Shown here: one piece after another, positions 10,217-19,570 of the stretch
Numbering within the stretch: the stretch's first letter is position 1
Layout of the letters: every line of letters begins with the position of its first letter
Assembly: GCF_900110995.1 (NCBI RefSeq)
Contig: NZ_FOJF01000001.1
Span: forward strand, 2,993,199 to 3,057,198
Length of the DNA stretch: 64,000 bases
Source of the DNA: Chitinophaga sp. YR573
GTDB lineage: Bacteria > Bacteroidota > Bacteroidia > Chitinophagales > Chitinophagaceae
Direction: 5' to 3'
Translations under genes and position numbers: made by a program
Notes under the pieces: generated by a model
What the model saw: the letters and a program-made list of their open reading frames with translations, nothing else
The model's database searches: none
Told to the model about the DNA's origin: nothing

Positions 10217-10224
10217 TATCTTTG
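10217..10224 (+). promoter_or_regulatory. possible -7 box very close to mlaE start
   Basis: TATCTTTG is an exact TAnnTTTG match only 7 bases before the mlaE ATG. If it is used, the mlaE transcript would be leaderless or nearly so. No clear -33 TTG is seen. Confidence 0.35.
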
Positions 10225-10231
10225 GCCAGTT

Positions 10232-10975
10232 ATGGAGTTTAGATTCTTTCATCATTTCGGAAGTTACCTGCTTATGCTCAAAGGAATGTTTTCCAGACCG
10301 GAAAACATGAAGATGTACTGGAAGGAGTTTATGCTTCAGTGCGTTGATATAGGCATTGGTTCGTTGGGGATAGTATTGATTATCTCCATTTTTATGGGAG
10401 GGGTAACCACTTTGCAGATCTCTTACCAGCTGGTAAGTCCGATCATCCCCAAAGCTACAATAGCACAGGTTGTGAGAGATACTATCATCCTGGAATTTGC
10501 GCCAACGCTCACCTGTATCGTACTGGCGGGTGTGGTAGGTTCCAAGATAGCTTCAGAACTGGGTAATATGCGGGTATCCGAGCAGATCGATGCCCTGGAG
10601 ATCATGGGTATCAATACAAAAGGATATCTCATCGGTCCTAAAATCCTTGCTTCGCTTATCATGATCCCCTGCTTAATTGCTATCGCAGGTTTCCTGGGTA
10701 TCTGGGGTGGACTGGAAGCGGGTTCTTTGGCCAACATCCTTTCCCATGAAGAATTTATGCAGGGTTTAAGACAGGAATTTAAAGCATATAATATATTCTT
10801 TGCCTTATTCAAATCCTTTGTTTTTGCCTTTATCATCTCTACCGTCCCATCCTACTACGGATATAACGTACAGGGGGGAGCGCTGGAAATAGGTAAGGCA
10901 AGTACTGCAGCGGTAGTTGTTACCTGCGTACTGATATTATTCATGGACTATTTGCTGGCAGCAATCTTATTATAG
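10232..10975 (+). CDS. mlaE: MlaE-type ABC transporter permease (lipid asymmetry/import family)
   Basis: A 247-residue permease of the MlaE/YrbE/TTG2B family, which moves phospholipids or other lipids between outer and inner membranes. The amphipathic N terminus (FHHFGSYLLMLKGMFSRPE) precedes about five membrane segments. The family hallmark loop is EFAPTLTCIVLAGVVGSKIASELGNMRVSEQIDALEIMGIN (about 88-128). mlaF follows with one base between the genes. The substrate-binding MlaD/MCE protein and periplasmic MlaC are not adjacent here, so they are either encoded elsewhere or absent from this window. The start at 10232 is supported by the conserved N-terminal segment. Confidence 0.93.
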   Translation: MEFRFFHHFGSYLLMLKGMFSRPENMKMYWKEFMLQCVDIGIGSLGIVLIISIFMGGVTTLQISYQLVSPIIPKATIAQVVRDTIILEFAPTLTCIVLAGVVGSKIASELGNMRVSEQIDALEIMGINTKGYLIGPKILASLIMIPCLIAIAGFLGIWGGLEAGSLANILSHEEFMQGLRQEFKAYNIFFALFKSFVFAFIISTVPSYYGYNVQGGALEIGKASTAAVVVTCVLILFMDYLLAAILL

Positions 10976-10976
10976 T

Positions 10977-11780
10977 ATGATCGAGTTGGTTAATATAAAG
11001 AAGAGTTTTGGAGATAAGGTGATTCTGCCGGAAGTTTCGGCAGTGATGGAAACCGGCAAAGTGAACCTCATCATAGGCTCCAGCGGTAGTGGCAAAACCG
11101 TGATGATGAAGTGTATGGTAGGCCTGATGGAAGTGGATAATGGTAAGATCCTTTACGAAGGGCAGGATTTCACCGGGATGGAAGAAAAAGACCGTAAAGA
11201 GATTCGTCGCGAAATAGGTATGCTGTTCCAGGGATCTGCCCTGTTCGACAGTATGACCGTAGAGCAAAATGTAATGTTCCCGCTCGATATGTTCGGTTCC
11301 GGCTCATTAAGGGATAAGAAGAAGCGGGTAATGGAATGCCTGGAAAGAGTGCAACTGAAAGATGCCGCCAAGAAGTTCCCGGCTGAAATAAGCGGGGGGA
11401 TGAAAAAAAGGGTAGGTATCGCCAGGGCTATCGTCCTCAACCCCAAATACCTGTTCTGTGATGAGCCAAACTCCGGTCTGGACCCCCAGACTTCCCTGCT
11501 TATAGATAAGCTCATCAAGGATATTACCAAAGAATACAACATTACCACGGTTATCAATACTCATGATATGAACACCGTAATGGAAAGCGGGGATCATATC
11601 GTATATATGTACCAGGGACGTAAACAATGGGAAGGAAGTAACAAGGATATTATTTTTAGCAAGGATGAGAAACTGAATGATTTTATATTTGCGTCCGACT
11701 TCTTAAGGGAAGCCAAGGAAATTCGGCAAATGGAAATGTTCCAGCAGAAAGACTGGCGGGATAAGCTGAAAAAAGACTAG
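10977..11780 (+). CDS. mlaF: MlaF-type ABC transporter ATP-binding protein
   Basis: A 267-residue ATPase that pairs with the upstream permease. It has Walker A GSSGSGKTVM (about 34-43), Q-loop MLFQGSALFDSMTV, signature ISGGMKKRVGIARAI, Walker B LFCDEPNSGLDP and switch histidine INTHDMN. The SGGMKKR signature and the NSGLDPQTS box are characteristic of MlaF-type ATPases. It is tightly coupled to mlaE. Downstream lies a copy of the GCGAAGC double-hairpin repeat, then sucD with its own promoter, so the operon probably ends here. Confidence 0.94.
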   Translation: MIELVNIKKSFGDKVILPEVSAVMETGKVNLIIGSSGSGKTVMMKCMVGLMEVDNGKILYEGQDFTGMEEKDRKEIRREIGMLFQGSALFDSMTVEQNVMFPLDMFGSGSLRDKKKRVMECLERVQLKDAAKKFPAEISGGMKKRVGIARAIVLNPKYLFCDEPNSGLDPQTSLLIDKLIKDITKEYNITTVINTHDMNTVMESGDHIVYMYQGRKQWEGSNKDIIFSKDEKLNDFIFASDFLREAKEIRQMEMFQQKDWRDKLKKD

Positions 11781-11820
11781 TTTGATTTCCGGGTACTCCG
11801 CGCTCGTGCAGGGTACCGGG

Positions 11821-11885
11821 TGCAGGGCGAAGCCCTGCAAGACGGCCTCCAATTTTTTGATAGTGCGAAGCACTATCAAAAAATT
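11821..11885 (+). repeat. GCGAAGC double-hairpin repeat, copy A
   Basis: Two consecutive perfect hairpins. The first is 19 bases (11821-11839), TGCAGGGCG/AAGCCCTGCA. The second is 35 bases (11851-11885), with 15-bp arms around CGAAG. Both apices read GCGAAGC. The second stem starts with T's and ends with A's, the opposite of an intrinsic terminator. Three more copies lie at 35.1, 41.8 and 51.5 kb, all after gene ends. Confidence 0.85.
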
Positions 11886-11913
11886 ATCCAATAATCAAGC
11901 ACCAAGGAAAAGA

Positions 11914-11944
11914 TTGGGAATTTAAGAATAGGACTTTAATTTTG
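11914..11944 (+). promoter_or_regulatory. sucD promoter (TTG-N20-TAATTTTG)
   Basis: TTG at 11914-11916 and TAATTTTG at 11937-11944, spaced 20 bases, match both Bacteroidota promoter elements. The predicted leader is about 28 bases. Confidence 0.7.
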
Positions 11945-11977
11945 CCGATATCATTATAAAACAATAAACCAAGCGCG

Positions 11978-12859
11978 ATGAGTGTTTTAGTTAATAAGCA
12001 TAGCAAAGTGATTGTACAGGGCTTTACCGGTACAGAAGGTACGTTCCATGCCACACAGATGATCGAATATGGTACACAGGTAGTAGGCGGTGTTACACCG
12101 GGAAAAGGCGGAAGCAAGCACCTGGACAGGCCGGTATTTAATACAGTAGACGATGCTGTAAAAGCCACTGCAGCCAATGTATCTATCATTTTCGTTCCAC
12201 CAGGGTTCGCAGCAGATGCGATCATGGAAGCAGCAGAAGCAGGTATTGAACTGATCATCTGTATCACAGAAGGTATTCCTGTACAGGATATGATCAGGGC
12301 TAAAAACTTCCTGTTAGGCCGTAAATCCCGCCTGATCGGACCAAACTGCCCTGGTGTAATCACTGCAGAAGAAGCGAAAGTAGGTATCATGCCTGGTTTT
12401 ATATTCAAAAAAGGTAACATTGGTATCGTATCTAAATCCGGTACTTTAACATATGAAGCTGCTGATCAGGTAGTTAAAGCTGGTCTGGGTGTTTCTACCG
12501 CTATCGGTATCGGCGGAGACCCAATCATCGGTACGCCTACCAAAGAAGCGGTAGAACTGCTGATGAACGATCCTGAAACCGTAGGTATCATCATGATCGG
12601 TGAGATCGGTGGTAGCATGGAAGCAGAAGCTGCGCTGTGGATCAAGAAAAACGGTACTAAACCTGTAGTAGGCTTCATCGCTGGCCAGACAGCGCCTCCG
12701 GGCCGTCGTATGGGTCATGCCGGTGCTATCGTAGGTGGAGCTGATGACACTGCTGCTGCTAAGATGAAAATCATGGCAGAATGCGGTATCCATGTAGTAG
12801 CAAGCCCTGCAAATATTGGCCAGACTATGGCTGATGTACTGAAGGCTGTGAAAGCATAG
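11978..12859 (+). CDS. sucD: succinate-CoA ligase (ADP-forming) subunit alpha
   Basis: A 293-residue alpha subunit of the TCA-cycle enzyme that converts succinyl-CoA to succinate with ATP (or GTP) formation. The N-terminal CoA-binding Rossmann domain has [11 protein letters not shown] and GGVTPGKGG. The phosphorylated active-site histidine is His247 in [20 protein letters not shown] and SKSGTLTYE are further landmarks. The length is standard. The beta subunit gene sucC is not adjacent; separation of sucC and sucD is common in Bacteroidota. A strong promoter and a strong terminator frame it as a single-gene unit. Confidence 0.95.
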   Translation: MSVLVNKHSKVIVQGFTGTEGTFHATQMIEYGTQVVGGVTPGKGGSKHLDRPVFNTVDDAVKATAANVSIIFVPPGFAADAIMEAAEAGIELIICITEGIPVQDMIRAKNFLLGRKSRLIGPNCPGVITAEEAKVGIMPGFIFKKGNIGIVSKSGTLTYEAADQVVKAGLGVSTAIGIGGDPIIGTPTKEAVELLMNDPETVGIIMIGEIGGSMEAEAALWIKKNGTKPVVGFIAGQTAPPGRRMGHAGAIVGGADDTAAAKMKIMAECGIHVVASPANIGQTMADVLKAVKA

Positions 12860-12893
12860 TATTTGCTAATCAATCAGTTAATGATATAGATAG

Positions 12894-12928
12894 TCCTCCT
12901 CCGGAATCAACGGAGGAGGATTTTTTTT
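12894..12928 (+). terminator. strong intrinsic terminator of sucD
   Basis: A perfect 10-bp stem TCCTCCTCCG/CGGAGGAGGA with a 7-base loop and eight T's. Confidence 0.92.
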
Positions 12929-13093
12929 GCCAGCTACATCGGTAACAGGTAGCCAGCTACCTCCTTCGCCCATATTATCCGGGAAGGATTTTTTTGCCCT
13001 GAAATTAATTTTCTTGACTTTTATGCCCTGTCATTGTGGAATACCCTGAAATTCTGCATCCTCTGAATAATACAAACCTTAAACGCCGTCTGT

Positions 13094-16000
13094 ATGCGCC
13101 TCATTTTCTCATTATTGATTTTTTTAACAGTTATCAGTACTACCGCTATGGCCCAATTTAACTATGATACCCACTGGGAAAAAGTAGAAGCTTTTGACAA
13201 AAAAGGATTGCCAAAGTCGGCATTGGAAGAAGTGAACAGTATCTATACACAAGCCCTGCAACAAAAACAGGATGTGCAATTGCTGAAAGCACTGATCTAC
13301 CGTATTAAATACATGAATATCGTTGAAGAGTATTCTGCCATGAAAGACCTTCATGAGGTGGATACCCATATCGCACAGTTCGATGGCTCCATAAAAGCCA
13401 TTTTACTGAGCATAAAAGGAGAACTGATCTGGAGCTACCTGCAGCAGAACAGATATATGCTGTACCGTCGTACCGCCGTGGAAAACGATACCACTACAGA
13501 CATCACCGCCTGGAGCCTCGACCGCCTGAACAAAGAAATCGCTGCGGCCTATCTGGCTTCTTTAGAAAAAAGCGCTGATCTGCAAAAGGTGAATATTGCT
13601 ACCTACGATCCAATCATAAACAAAGGAGAGAACTCCCGGCAATTACGCCCTACATTATATGACCTGCTGGCACACCGTGCCCTGGACTATTTCAAAACAG
13701 GAGAGGCGAATGCCACCCGCCCGGCTAACCAGTTCGAACTGACGGACCCCGCTGCATTTGCACCGGCGAAGACATTTGCAACACATCATTTCATTAGTAC
13801 TGATGATGTCTCCTTACAATACAAAGCCCTGTTAATATTACAGGAACTCCTGCGTTTCCATGAGAAAGACAGCAAAGCGGCACTTCTGGATGTAGACCTG
13901 GAAAGAGTGACGTACATGAACCAGGTAAGTGTGATGCCTGATAAAACAGTGCTGTATGTGAAACTCCTGAAAGAAATGGAAGTGACATATGCTGGCGAAG
14001 CAGAAGGCACGCAAGCCACCTATCTGCTGGCACAATACTACTACGGTTTACCCGACAAAGATGCTTATATAACAGCAAAAACGCTGTGTGATAAAGCTAT
14101 CAAACAGGCGCCATCCTCTCGTGGAGGTATAGAGGCTGCCCGTTTATTGGAACAGATTAAAAGCAAAGAGTTAAGGCTGGAAACAGAACTGGTGAATATA
14201 CCGGATTTGCCTTTCCGTACGCTGGTTAGTTATAGTAATCTGAATAAGATTTACCTGCGTGTTGCCCGTATCGACGAAGATTTCCGTCAGGCATTATACA
14301 AAGCATCCCAGAACGCTTATGTTGATAATGAAGCCTACTGGCGACTGGCAACAGAAAGGCCCGTAACAAAAGCATGGGAACAATCTTTAACAGGATCAGA
14401 AGATTACCGTAAGCATACTACTGAGATTAAAATAAATGCATTACCGATAGGCCAGTACATGATCCTGGCCAGTACAAACCCTCAGTTCTCTATTAAAGAA
14501 AACCTGCTGGCTGCACAGTTCATCCATGTATCTGAGATCAGTTATATCAGCCGGGATGACAATGAAGGTGAACCAGATCTCTATTACGTTTTACACAGGC
14601 AGACAGGTAAACCAATGCCTGATGTTAAATTGAATGTATGGCAGAATGTAAGAAATGCTAATTCCGGTGAGGATGAGTTGAAACTCGTCTCAACTGATCT
14701 TTCCGGGAAAGACGGATCACTGCGGATGAAGAAACTGAAGAACAATACAAACGTAAGACTGCAATGGATTAATGGGAAAGACGACCTGTTCCCGGATGAT
14801 TACAAATACATCTATAACTACACCAGGTATAAAGAGGATACCACTCCTCATACAACATTCCTGTTTACAGACAGGGCTATTTATCGCCCCGGACAAACAG
14901 TGTACTTCAAAGGTATCGTTGTAAAGAAAGGTAGTCCGGCCATTAAAAGCCGTGTATTGGCCGCTTACAAAACAATGTTATACCTGCACGATGTAAACGG
15001 AGATGACGTAGATTCAATAGAATTGACCTCTAACGAATATGGTACATACTCGGGTAAATTCACCTTACCTACAAATCGCCTGAATGGAGATTTTAGAATA
15101 GAAGAAGATGGAGGAGCCGGTAGTATTTCTTTCTCTGTGGAAGAATACAAACGACCTAAATTCTATGTGGAATTTGATAAGGTAAAAGGCACTTACCGTT
15201 TAGGGGACTCCGTTACAGTAAATGGTAAAGCACTGGCTTATGCCGGAAATAATATTGACGGTGCAAAAGTAAAATACCGTGTTACGAGAATGGCCCGTTT
15301 CCCTTATCCATGGCTGATGTGGAAACGTCCGTTCTATAATGTTCCTTCCCGTGAGATCACACAGGGGGAAACAACAACGCTGCCGGATGGTACATTTAAT
15401 GTTACCTTCCCTGCCTTACCGGAGTTAAGTATAGACACGGCATTGAAGCCTATCTTTACTTATACCGTACAGGCAGATATTACAGACATCAACGGTGAAA
15501 CACATAGTGGTAATCAAAGCGTAAGTGTAGGGTATCAGTCGCTTGAGATTTCAGTGAATATACCAAGTCCTCTCTTACAGGAAGAGCTGAAATCACTGTC
15601 TGTTACCACACAAAATTTAAACGGTAATTTTGAACCTGCTAAAATAACCCTGGCTGTAAAACCATTACAGCATCCTGGTCGCTTATTACGCACGCGTTAC
15701 TGGAATATGCCAGACCAGTTTGTGATTCCGCAGGCGGATTATATCAAAGACTTCCCGGTAGATATTTATAAAGATGAAGACAAAACTGAGAACTGGGTAC
15801 GTGGTGCTGTTACTGTTACCAAACAGGTAGAAACAAAGGCAGACAGTACCATTGCGCTGGATACAAAAAAACTGCCCGCAGGTTGGTATGAACTGGAAGT
15901 AAGTACAGTAGATAAATATGGAGTACCCGTAATACAGAAAACAACATTTGAACTGATAGACCCAACGGCGAAAACAGTATCTTATCCGACTTATTTATGG

Positions 16001-19000
16001 CAGTATGAAGATAAGATGAAGATAGAGCCGGGAGAAACTGAACAGATGTTGTTTGGTACAGCAGCAAAGGATATACAGGTATTACAGATCTTTGAGAAAG
16101 TAGATAAGAAAGAAGTATTCAGCACATTTACTATAGATGCAAAAATAGAGAACAGGGCTTATACAGCTACAGAAGAAGACAGGGGAAATGTAGGATTTCA
16201 GTACGTATTTGTAAAGGATAACCGTGTGTTTACTTCCAGTAAAACAGTACTGGTTCCCTGGACAAATAAAGAACTGGATATCACATTAGCTACACACCGT
16301 GATAAACTATTACCTGGTGAAAAAGAAAAATGGCAGGTAAATATTAAAGGATATAAAGGCGCACAGGTAGCTGCTGAAATGGTAGCAACCATGTACGATG
16401 CATCACTGGATGCTTTCCGTAGACATAGCTGGGAAACACCAGGTTTGTATCCTTCTTTATATACCTATAACCAGTGGAGTGGTGCTGTAAACTTCAGGGA
16501 AATTGCCTCTACTAACTGGCAGAAGATTATATCTCCGGATATTCCTAACGAGAAAGGATTCTCATACGATGCCTTAAACTGGTTCATGGATTATGCAAGA
16601 CCAGGTGGTGGACGTCTTCAGATCAGAGGGATGAGCAAGCTGAAAAAAGAAAGTAGTGATAACGCAGAACCACGAATGATGGCAATGGCACCTGCCCCAT
16701 CAACTTTCCAGGGACAGGTTTCTATGGATATGGCGAAAGCTGCTCCGGCTGCTCTGCAGGAAAGTGTAGTAGCTGGCGAACCTCAGAAACCGGCTGCACC
16801 GGCAAATGCACAACCAGCAGAGAAAGTACAACCACGTACGAACCTCAGCGAACTGGCATTCTTCCTACCAGACTTACATACAGATAAAGACGGTAACATC
16901 AGTTTTGAATTCACCGTACCTGAAGCATTAACAAAGTGGAACTTCATAGGACTGGCACATACTAAAACCGTCTCTTTCGGCCAGGTAAGCGCCAGTATTG
17001 TTACACAAAAACCACTGATGGTGCAACCCAATGCACCACGCTTCATGCGCGAAGGTGATAAGATAGACTTCTCTGCCAAAATAAGCAACCTCGCAGACAG
17101 CGCATTAACAGGAGAAGCCCGACTGGAATTACTGGATGCCACTACTATGAAACCTGTAGATGGCTGGTTCCAGAATGTCTTCCCGGTGCAGCACTTCACC
17201 GTAGAGAAGGGACAAAGCACCGCGGTGAATTTCCCGGTACAGATTCCTTTCAACTTTGGTAGTTCTCTGTTATACCGCGTAGTAGCACAGGCAGGAAAGT
17301 TCAGTGATGGTGAAGAGAATGCATTACCGGTCCTTACCAACACCATGCTGGTAACAGAAACATTGCCGCTGGCAATGCGTGGTGATGGTATCCGTTCCTT
17401 TACAATGCCTAAACTGTTAAGCAGTGATACCTCAGAAACATTACAACAACATGCGTTAACCGTTGAGTTCTCCGGCAATCCTGCGTGGTATGCTGTGCAG
17501 GCATTACCATATCTGATGGAATATCCGTATGAATGTTCTGAACAGGTCTTCAACCGTTTTTATGCAAATGCGCTGGCATCACATATTGCCAATACATTAC
17601 CCGGTATAAAGAATATGTTTGAGAAATGGAAAACAACGGATACGGCCGCGCTGCAAAGTAATCTGCAAAAGAATGAAGAGCTGAAATCTGTGCTGTTACA
17701 GGAAACGCCATGGGTAATGGAAGCAAAGAATGAAGCAGAACAGAAACAGCGTATCGGGCTGTTATTCGATCTGCAACGTATGAGCGGAGAACAGAACAAA
17801 GCAATCAGTCAGTTAGAGCAGAAACAACTGCCTTCCGGTGCTTTCCCATGGTTCACCGGTATGTGGGAAGATCAGTACATCACACAATACATCCTGGCTG
17901 GTATCGGTCGTTTACAGCATATAGGTGTAATGGATAAAGAAGCCACGCAAAGAATCGTAGACAAGGGTATGGCTTATGTAGAGAAAGAAATAGAAAAACG
18001 TTATCAATACCTGAAACAAAGCAAAGCAAACCTCAAGGAACAGCATCTCGGTTACCTGGAAGCGCATTATTTATATGTACGCAGCCTGTTCCCGGAAAAA
18101 CCTGTTGCTAAAGCATACGCAGAGTCTTACAAATACTATCTCTCACAGGCGAAGCAATACTGGCTGAAACAGGGCAAATATACCCAGGCTATGCTGGCAT
18201 TGGCCTTACAGAGAAGCGGTGACGCAACAACTGCAAAAGCAATTATCCGCTCGCTGAAAGAAAATGCGATAGTGAATGAAGAAATGGGGATGTTCTGGAA
18301 AGATGTACGTGCTGGTTACTGGTGGTACGAAGCGCCTATAGAAACACAGGCTATCCTCATAGAAGCATTTGAAGATGTTACACATGATACTGCCGCTGTC
18401 AGTGACATGAAAACATGGTTGCTCAAAAACAAACAAACGAATAACTGGCATACAACCAAGGCAACTGCCGACGCTTGTTATGCGATGTTATTAGGTAGCA
18501 GCAACTGGTTATCTGCTACTCCGCAGGTAAACATTCAGATCGGTAATACCACTATCAGCTCTGCTACTGAAAAAACAGAAGCAGGTACCGGTTACTTCAA
18601 AAAACGTTTTGAAGGACACGAAGTAAAACCTGATATGGGTAAGATAGAAGTGAAACTGGAAGGCAGTCACGGACAGCCGGCCTGGGGCGCTATCTACTGG
18701 CAGTATTTCGAACAGCTGGACAAAATAACATCTGCAGCTACACCGCTCACCCTGCAAAAACGCCTGTTCATTCAGAAGAATACGGCTAATGGTCCTTTAC
18801 TGACTGCTATCCAGGAAGGTAATGAACTGAAGGTAGGGGATAAAGTGAAAGTACAGGTGACCATGAAAGTAGACAGGGACATGGAGTATGTACATCTGAA
18901 AGATATGCGTGCTGCCTGCTTTGAACCTGAGAACGTGATCAGCGGTAGTAAATGGCAGAATGGAGTGAGTTATTATGAAAGCACAAAAGATGCTTCCACC

Positions 19001-19165
19001 AACTTCTTCTTCAGCCGTTTGCCAAAAGGCACCTATGTATTTGAATATACCTTGTTTGTCACCCATCAGGGTAACTTCAGTAATGGTATCAGCACTGCAC
19101 AATGTATGTATGCGCCTGAATTCAGTGCACATAGTGAAGGAATCAGAGTGAAAGTGATAGAATAA
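13094..19165 (+). CDS. secreted/periplasmic alpha-2-macroglobulin family protein
   Basis: A 2,023-residue bacterial alpha-2-macroglobulin, a family thought to trap proteases in the periplasm or at the cell surface. A cleavable signal peptide is clear (MRLIFSLLIFLTVISTTAMAQ); there is no lipobox cysteine. The N-terminal about 500 residues are helical/TPR-like. The MG2-type domain begins near FLFTDRAIYRPGQTVYFKG (about residue 590), and the A2M domain near NLSELAFFLPDLHTDKDG (about 1250). The thioester motif CxEQ is intact as CSEQ, Cys1481, followed by an alpha/alpha-toroid-like region. A low-complexity Ala/Pro/Gln linker at about 1195-1245 may be the bait region. The usual partner pbpC is absent. 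It forms a single-gene unit with its own terminator. Confidence 0.92.
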   Translation: MRLIFSLLIFLTVISTTAMAQFNYDTHWEKVEAFDKKGLPKSALEEVNSIYTQALQQKQDVQLLKALIYRIKYMNIVEEYSAMKDLHEVDTHIAQFDGSIKAILLSIKGELIWSYLQQNRYMLYRRTAVENDTTTDITAWSLDRLNKEIAAAYLASLEKSADLQKVNIATYDPIINKGENSRQLRPTLYDLLAHRALDYFKTGEANATRPANQFELTDPAAFAPAKTFATHHFISTDDVSLQYKALLILQELLRFHEKDSKAALLDVDLERVTYMNQVSVMPDKTVLYVKLLKEMEVTYAGEAEGTQATYLLAQYYYGLPDKDAYITAKTLCDKAIKQAPSSRGGIEAARLLEQIKSKELRLETELVNIPDLPFRTLVSYSNLNKIYLRVARIDEDFRQALYKASQNAYVDNEAYWRLATERPVTKAWEQSLTGSEDYRKHTTEIKINALPIGQYMILASTNPQFSIKENLLAAQFIHVSEISYISRDDNEGEPDLYYVLHRQTGKPMPDVKLNVWQNVRNANSGEDELKLVSTDLSGKDGSLRMKKLKNNTNVRLQWINGKDDLFPDDYKYIYNYTRYKEDTTPHTTFLFTDRAIYRPGQTVYFKGIVVKKGSPAIKSRVLAAYKTMLYLHDVNGDDVDSIELTSNEYGTYSGKFTLPTNRLNGDFRIEEDGGAGSISFSVEEYKRPKFYVEFDKVKGTYRLGDSVTVNGKALAYAGNNIDGAKVKYRVTRMARFPYPWLMWKRPFYNVPSREITQGETTTLPDGTFNVTFPALPELSIDTALKPIFTYTVQADITDINGETHSGNQSVSVGYQSLEISVNIPSPLLQEELKSLSVTTQNLNGNFEPAKITLAVKPLQHPGRLLRTRYWNMPDQFVIPQADYIKDFPVDIYKDEDKTENWVRGAVTVTKQVETKADSTIALDTKKLPAGWYELEVSTVDKYGVPVIQKTTFELIDPTAKTVSYPTYLWQYEDKMKIEPGETEQMLFGTAAKDIQVLQIFEKVDKKEVFSTFTIDAKIENRAYTATEEDRGNVGFQYVFVKDNRVFTSSKTVLVPWTNKELDITLATHRDKLLPGEKEKWQVNIKGYKGAQVAAEMVATMYDASLDAFRRHSWETPGLYPSLYTYNQWSGAVNFREIASTNWQKIISPDIPNEKGFSYDALNWFMDYARPGGGRLQIRGMSKLKKESSDNAEPRMMAMAPAPSTFQGQVSMDMAKAAPAALQESVVAGEPQKPAAPANAQPAEKVQPRTNLSELAFFLPDLHTDKDGNISFEFTVPEALTKWNFIGLAHTKTVSFGQVSASIVTQKPLMVQPNAPRFMREGDKIDFSAKISNLADSALTGEARLELLDATTMKPVDGWFQNVFPVQHFTVEKGQSTAVNFPVQIPFNFGSSLLYRVVAQAGKFSDGEENALPVLTNTMLVTETLPLAMRGDGIRSFTMPKLLSSDTSETLQQHALTVEFSGNPAWYAVQALPYLMEYPYECSEQVFNRFYANALASHIANTLPGIKNMFEKWKTTDTAALQSNLQKNEELKSVLLQETPWVMEAKNEAEQKQRIGLLFDLQRMSGEQNKAISQLEQKQLPSGAFPWFTGMWEDQYITQYILAGIGRLQHIGVMDKEATQRIVDKGMAYVEKEIEKRYQYLKQSKANLKEQHLGYLEAHYLYVRSLFPEKPVAKAYAESYKYYLSQAKQYWLKQGKYTQAMLALALQRSGDATTAKAIIRSLKENAIVNEEMGMFWKDVRAGYWWYEAPIETQAILIEAFEDVTHDTAAVSDMKTWLLKNKQTNNWHTTKATADACYAMLLGSSNWLSATPQVNIQIGNTTISSATEKTEAGTGYFKKRFEGHEVKPDMGKIEVKLEGSHGQPAWGAIYWQYFEQLDKITSAATPLTLQKRLFIQKNTANGPLLTAIQEGNELKVGDKVKVQVTMKVDRDMEYVHLKDMRAACFEPENVISGSKWQNGVSYYESTKDASTNFFFSRLPKGTYVFEYTLFVTHQGNFSNGISTAQCMYAPEFSAHSEGIRVKVIE

Positions 19166-19183
19166 TCGATATACTTTTTTCTC

Positions 19184-19218
19184 AAAGGGGATCAGAATTC
19201 GTTCTGATCCCCTTTTTT
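19184..19218 (+). terminator. strong terminator after the macroglobulin gene
   Basis: A perfect 14-bp stem (AAAGGGGATCAGAA pairing with TTCTGATCCCCTTT) capped by a TTCG tetraloop, followed by T's. Confidence 0.92.
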
Positions 19219-19265
19219 ATTGCTTTAAACCAGGCTATTTTGACTTCCTGAAAGACTCTCTCAAG

Positions 19266-19377
19266 GCTCATTCTATCATCATTCCTTCGTCACTCCTATA
19301 TCACTCTTATATCATTCTACTAGCATTCCTATATCCAAACGATATAGGAATGACGAAAGAGTGCCGAAGGAATGAGC
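19266..19377. repeat. imperfect palindrome built from 11-bp direct units
   Basis: Four tandem 11-base units at 19290-19333 follow the pattern TCAYTCYTATA. The centre is a perfect 11-bp hairpin ATTCCTATATC/GATATAGGAAT with loop CAAAC (19325-19351). Outer arms pair too: ATTCCTTCG (19281-19289) with CGAAGGAAT (19365-19373), and GCTCATT (19266-19272) with AATGAGC (19371-19377). Unit-like sequences therefore occur on both strands of one cruciform-capable block. Eleven bases is about one helical turn. It is too short and irregular to be CRISPR. Confidence 0.75.
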
Positions 19378-19440
19378 TTTCTGTGATGAAGGGATATAGG
19401 ATTTCAAGGGAGTTTTAGTTCTGATAAGAGTTTACAGTCC

Positions 19441-19477
19441 TGTTCAAAAACGTACACTTCCTCTTCAAAATCGAACA
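19441..19477. promoter_or_regulatory. pair of operator-like sites, 21 bp apart
   Basis: TGTTCAAAAACGTACA (19441-19456) and TCTTCAAAATCGAACA (19462-19477) are 13/16 identical, each with partial dyad symmetry (TGTTC...GTACA). They are spaced exactly two helical turns apart, which suggests a binding site for a regulator dimer pair on one DNA face upstream of the FtsX permease gene. The binding protein is unknown. Confidence 0.45.
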
Positions 19478-19570
19478 AAAAAACACCCAGTCAACTTCTT
19501 ATATTTATGATAATCAACTATTTAATGCGTGGTATTCTTTTTGTCATCACGCTCATCTATTGTTACAACC

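Larger units (their letters stand above)
19219..19570. other. long intergenic region before the FtsX permease
   Basis: About 350 bases without a gene. From 5' to 3' it holds a palindromic cluster of 11-bp units (19266-19377), two operator-like sites (19441-19477) and an AT-rich stretch up to the ATG at 19571. I see no -7 box matching TAnnTTTG and no RNA gene. Confidence 0.6.

Noticed and set aside
16783-17553. 256-residue antisense open frame inside the macroglobulin gene
   Set aside because: Complementary to a well-supported coding sequence, low-complexity Ser/Cys-rich, no start context and no family resemblance.
13094-19165. lipoprotein
   Set aside because: The signal sequence ends AMAQ without a lipobox cysteine.
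19266-19377. CRISPR array
   Set aside because: Units are only 11 bases, directly adjacent with no spacers, and degenerate; no cas genes in the window.
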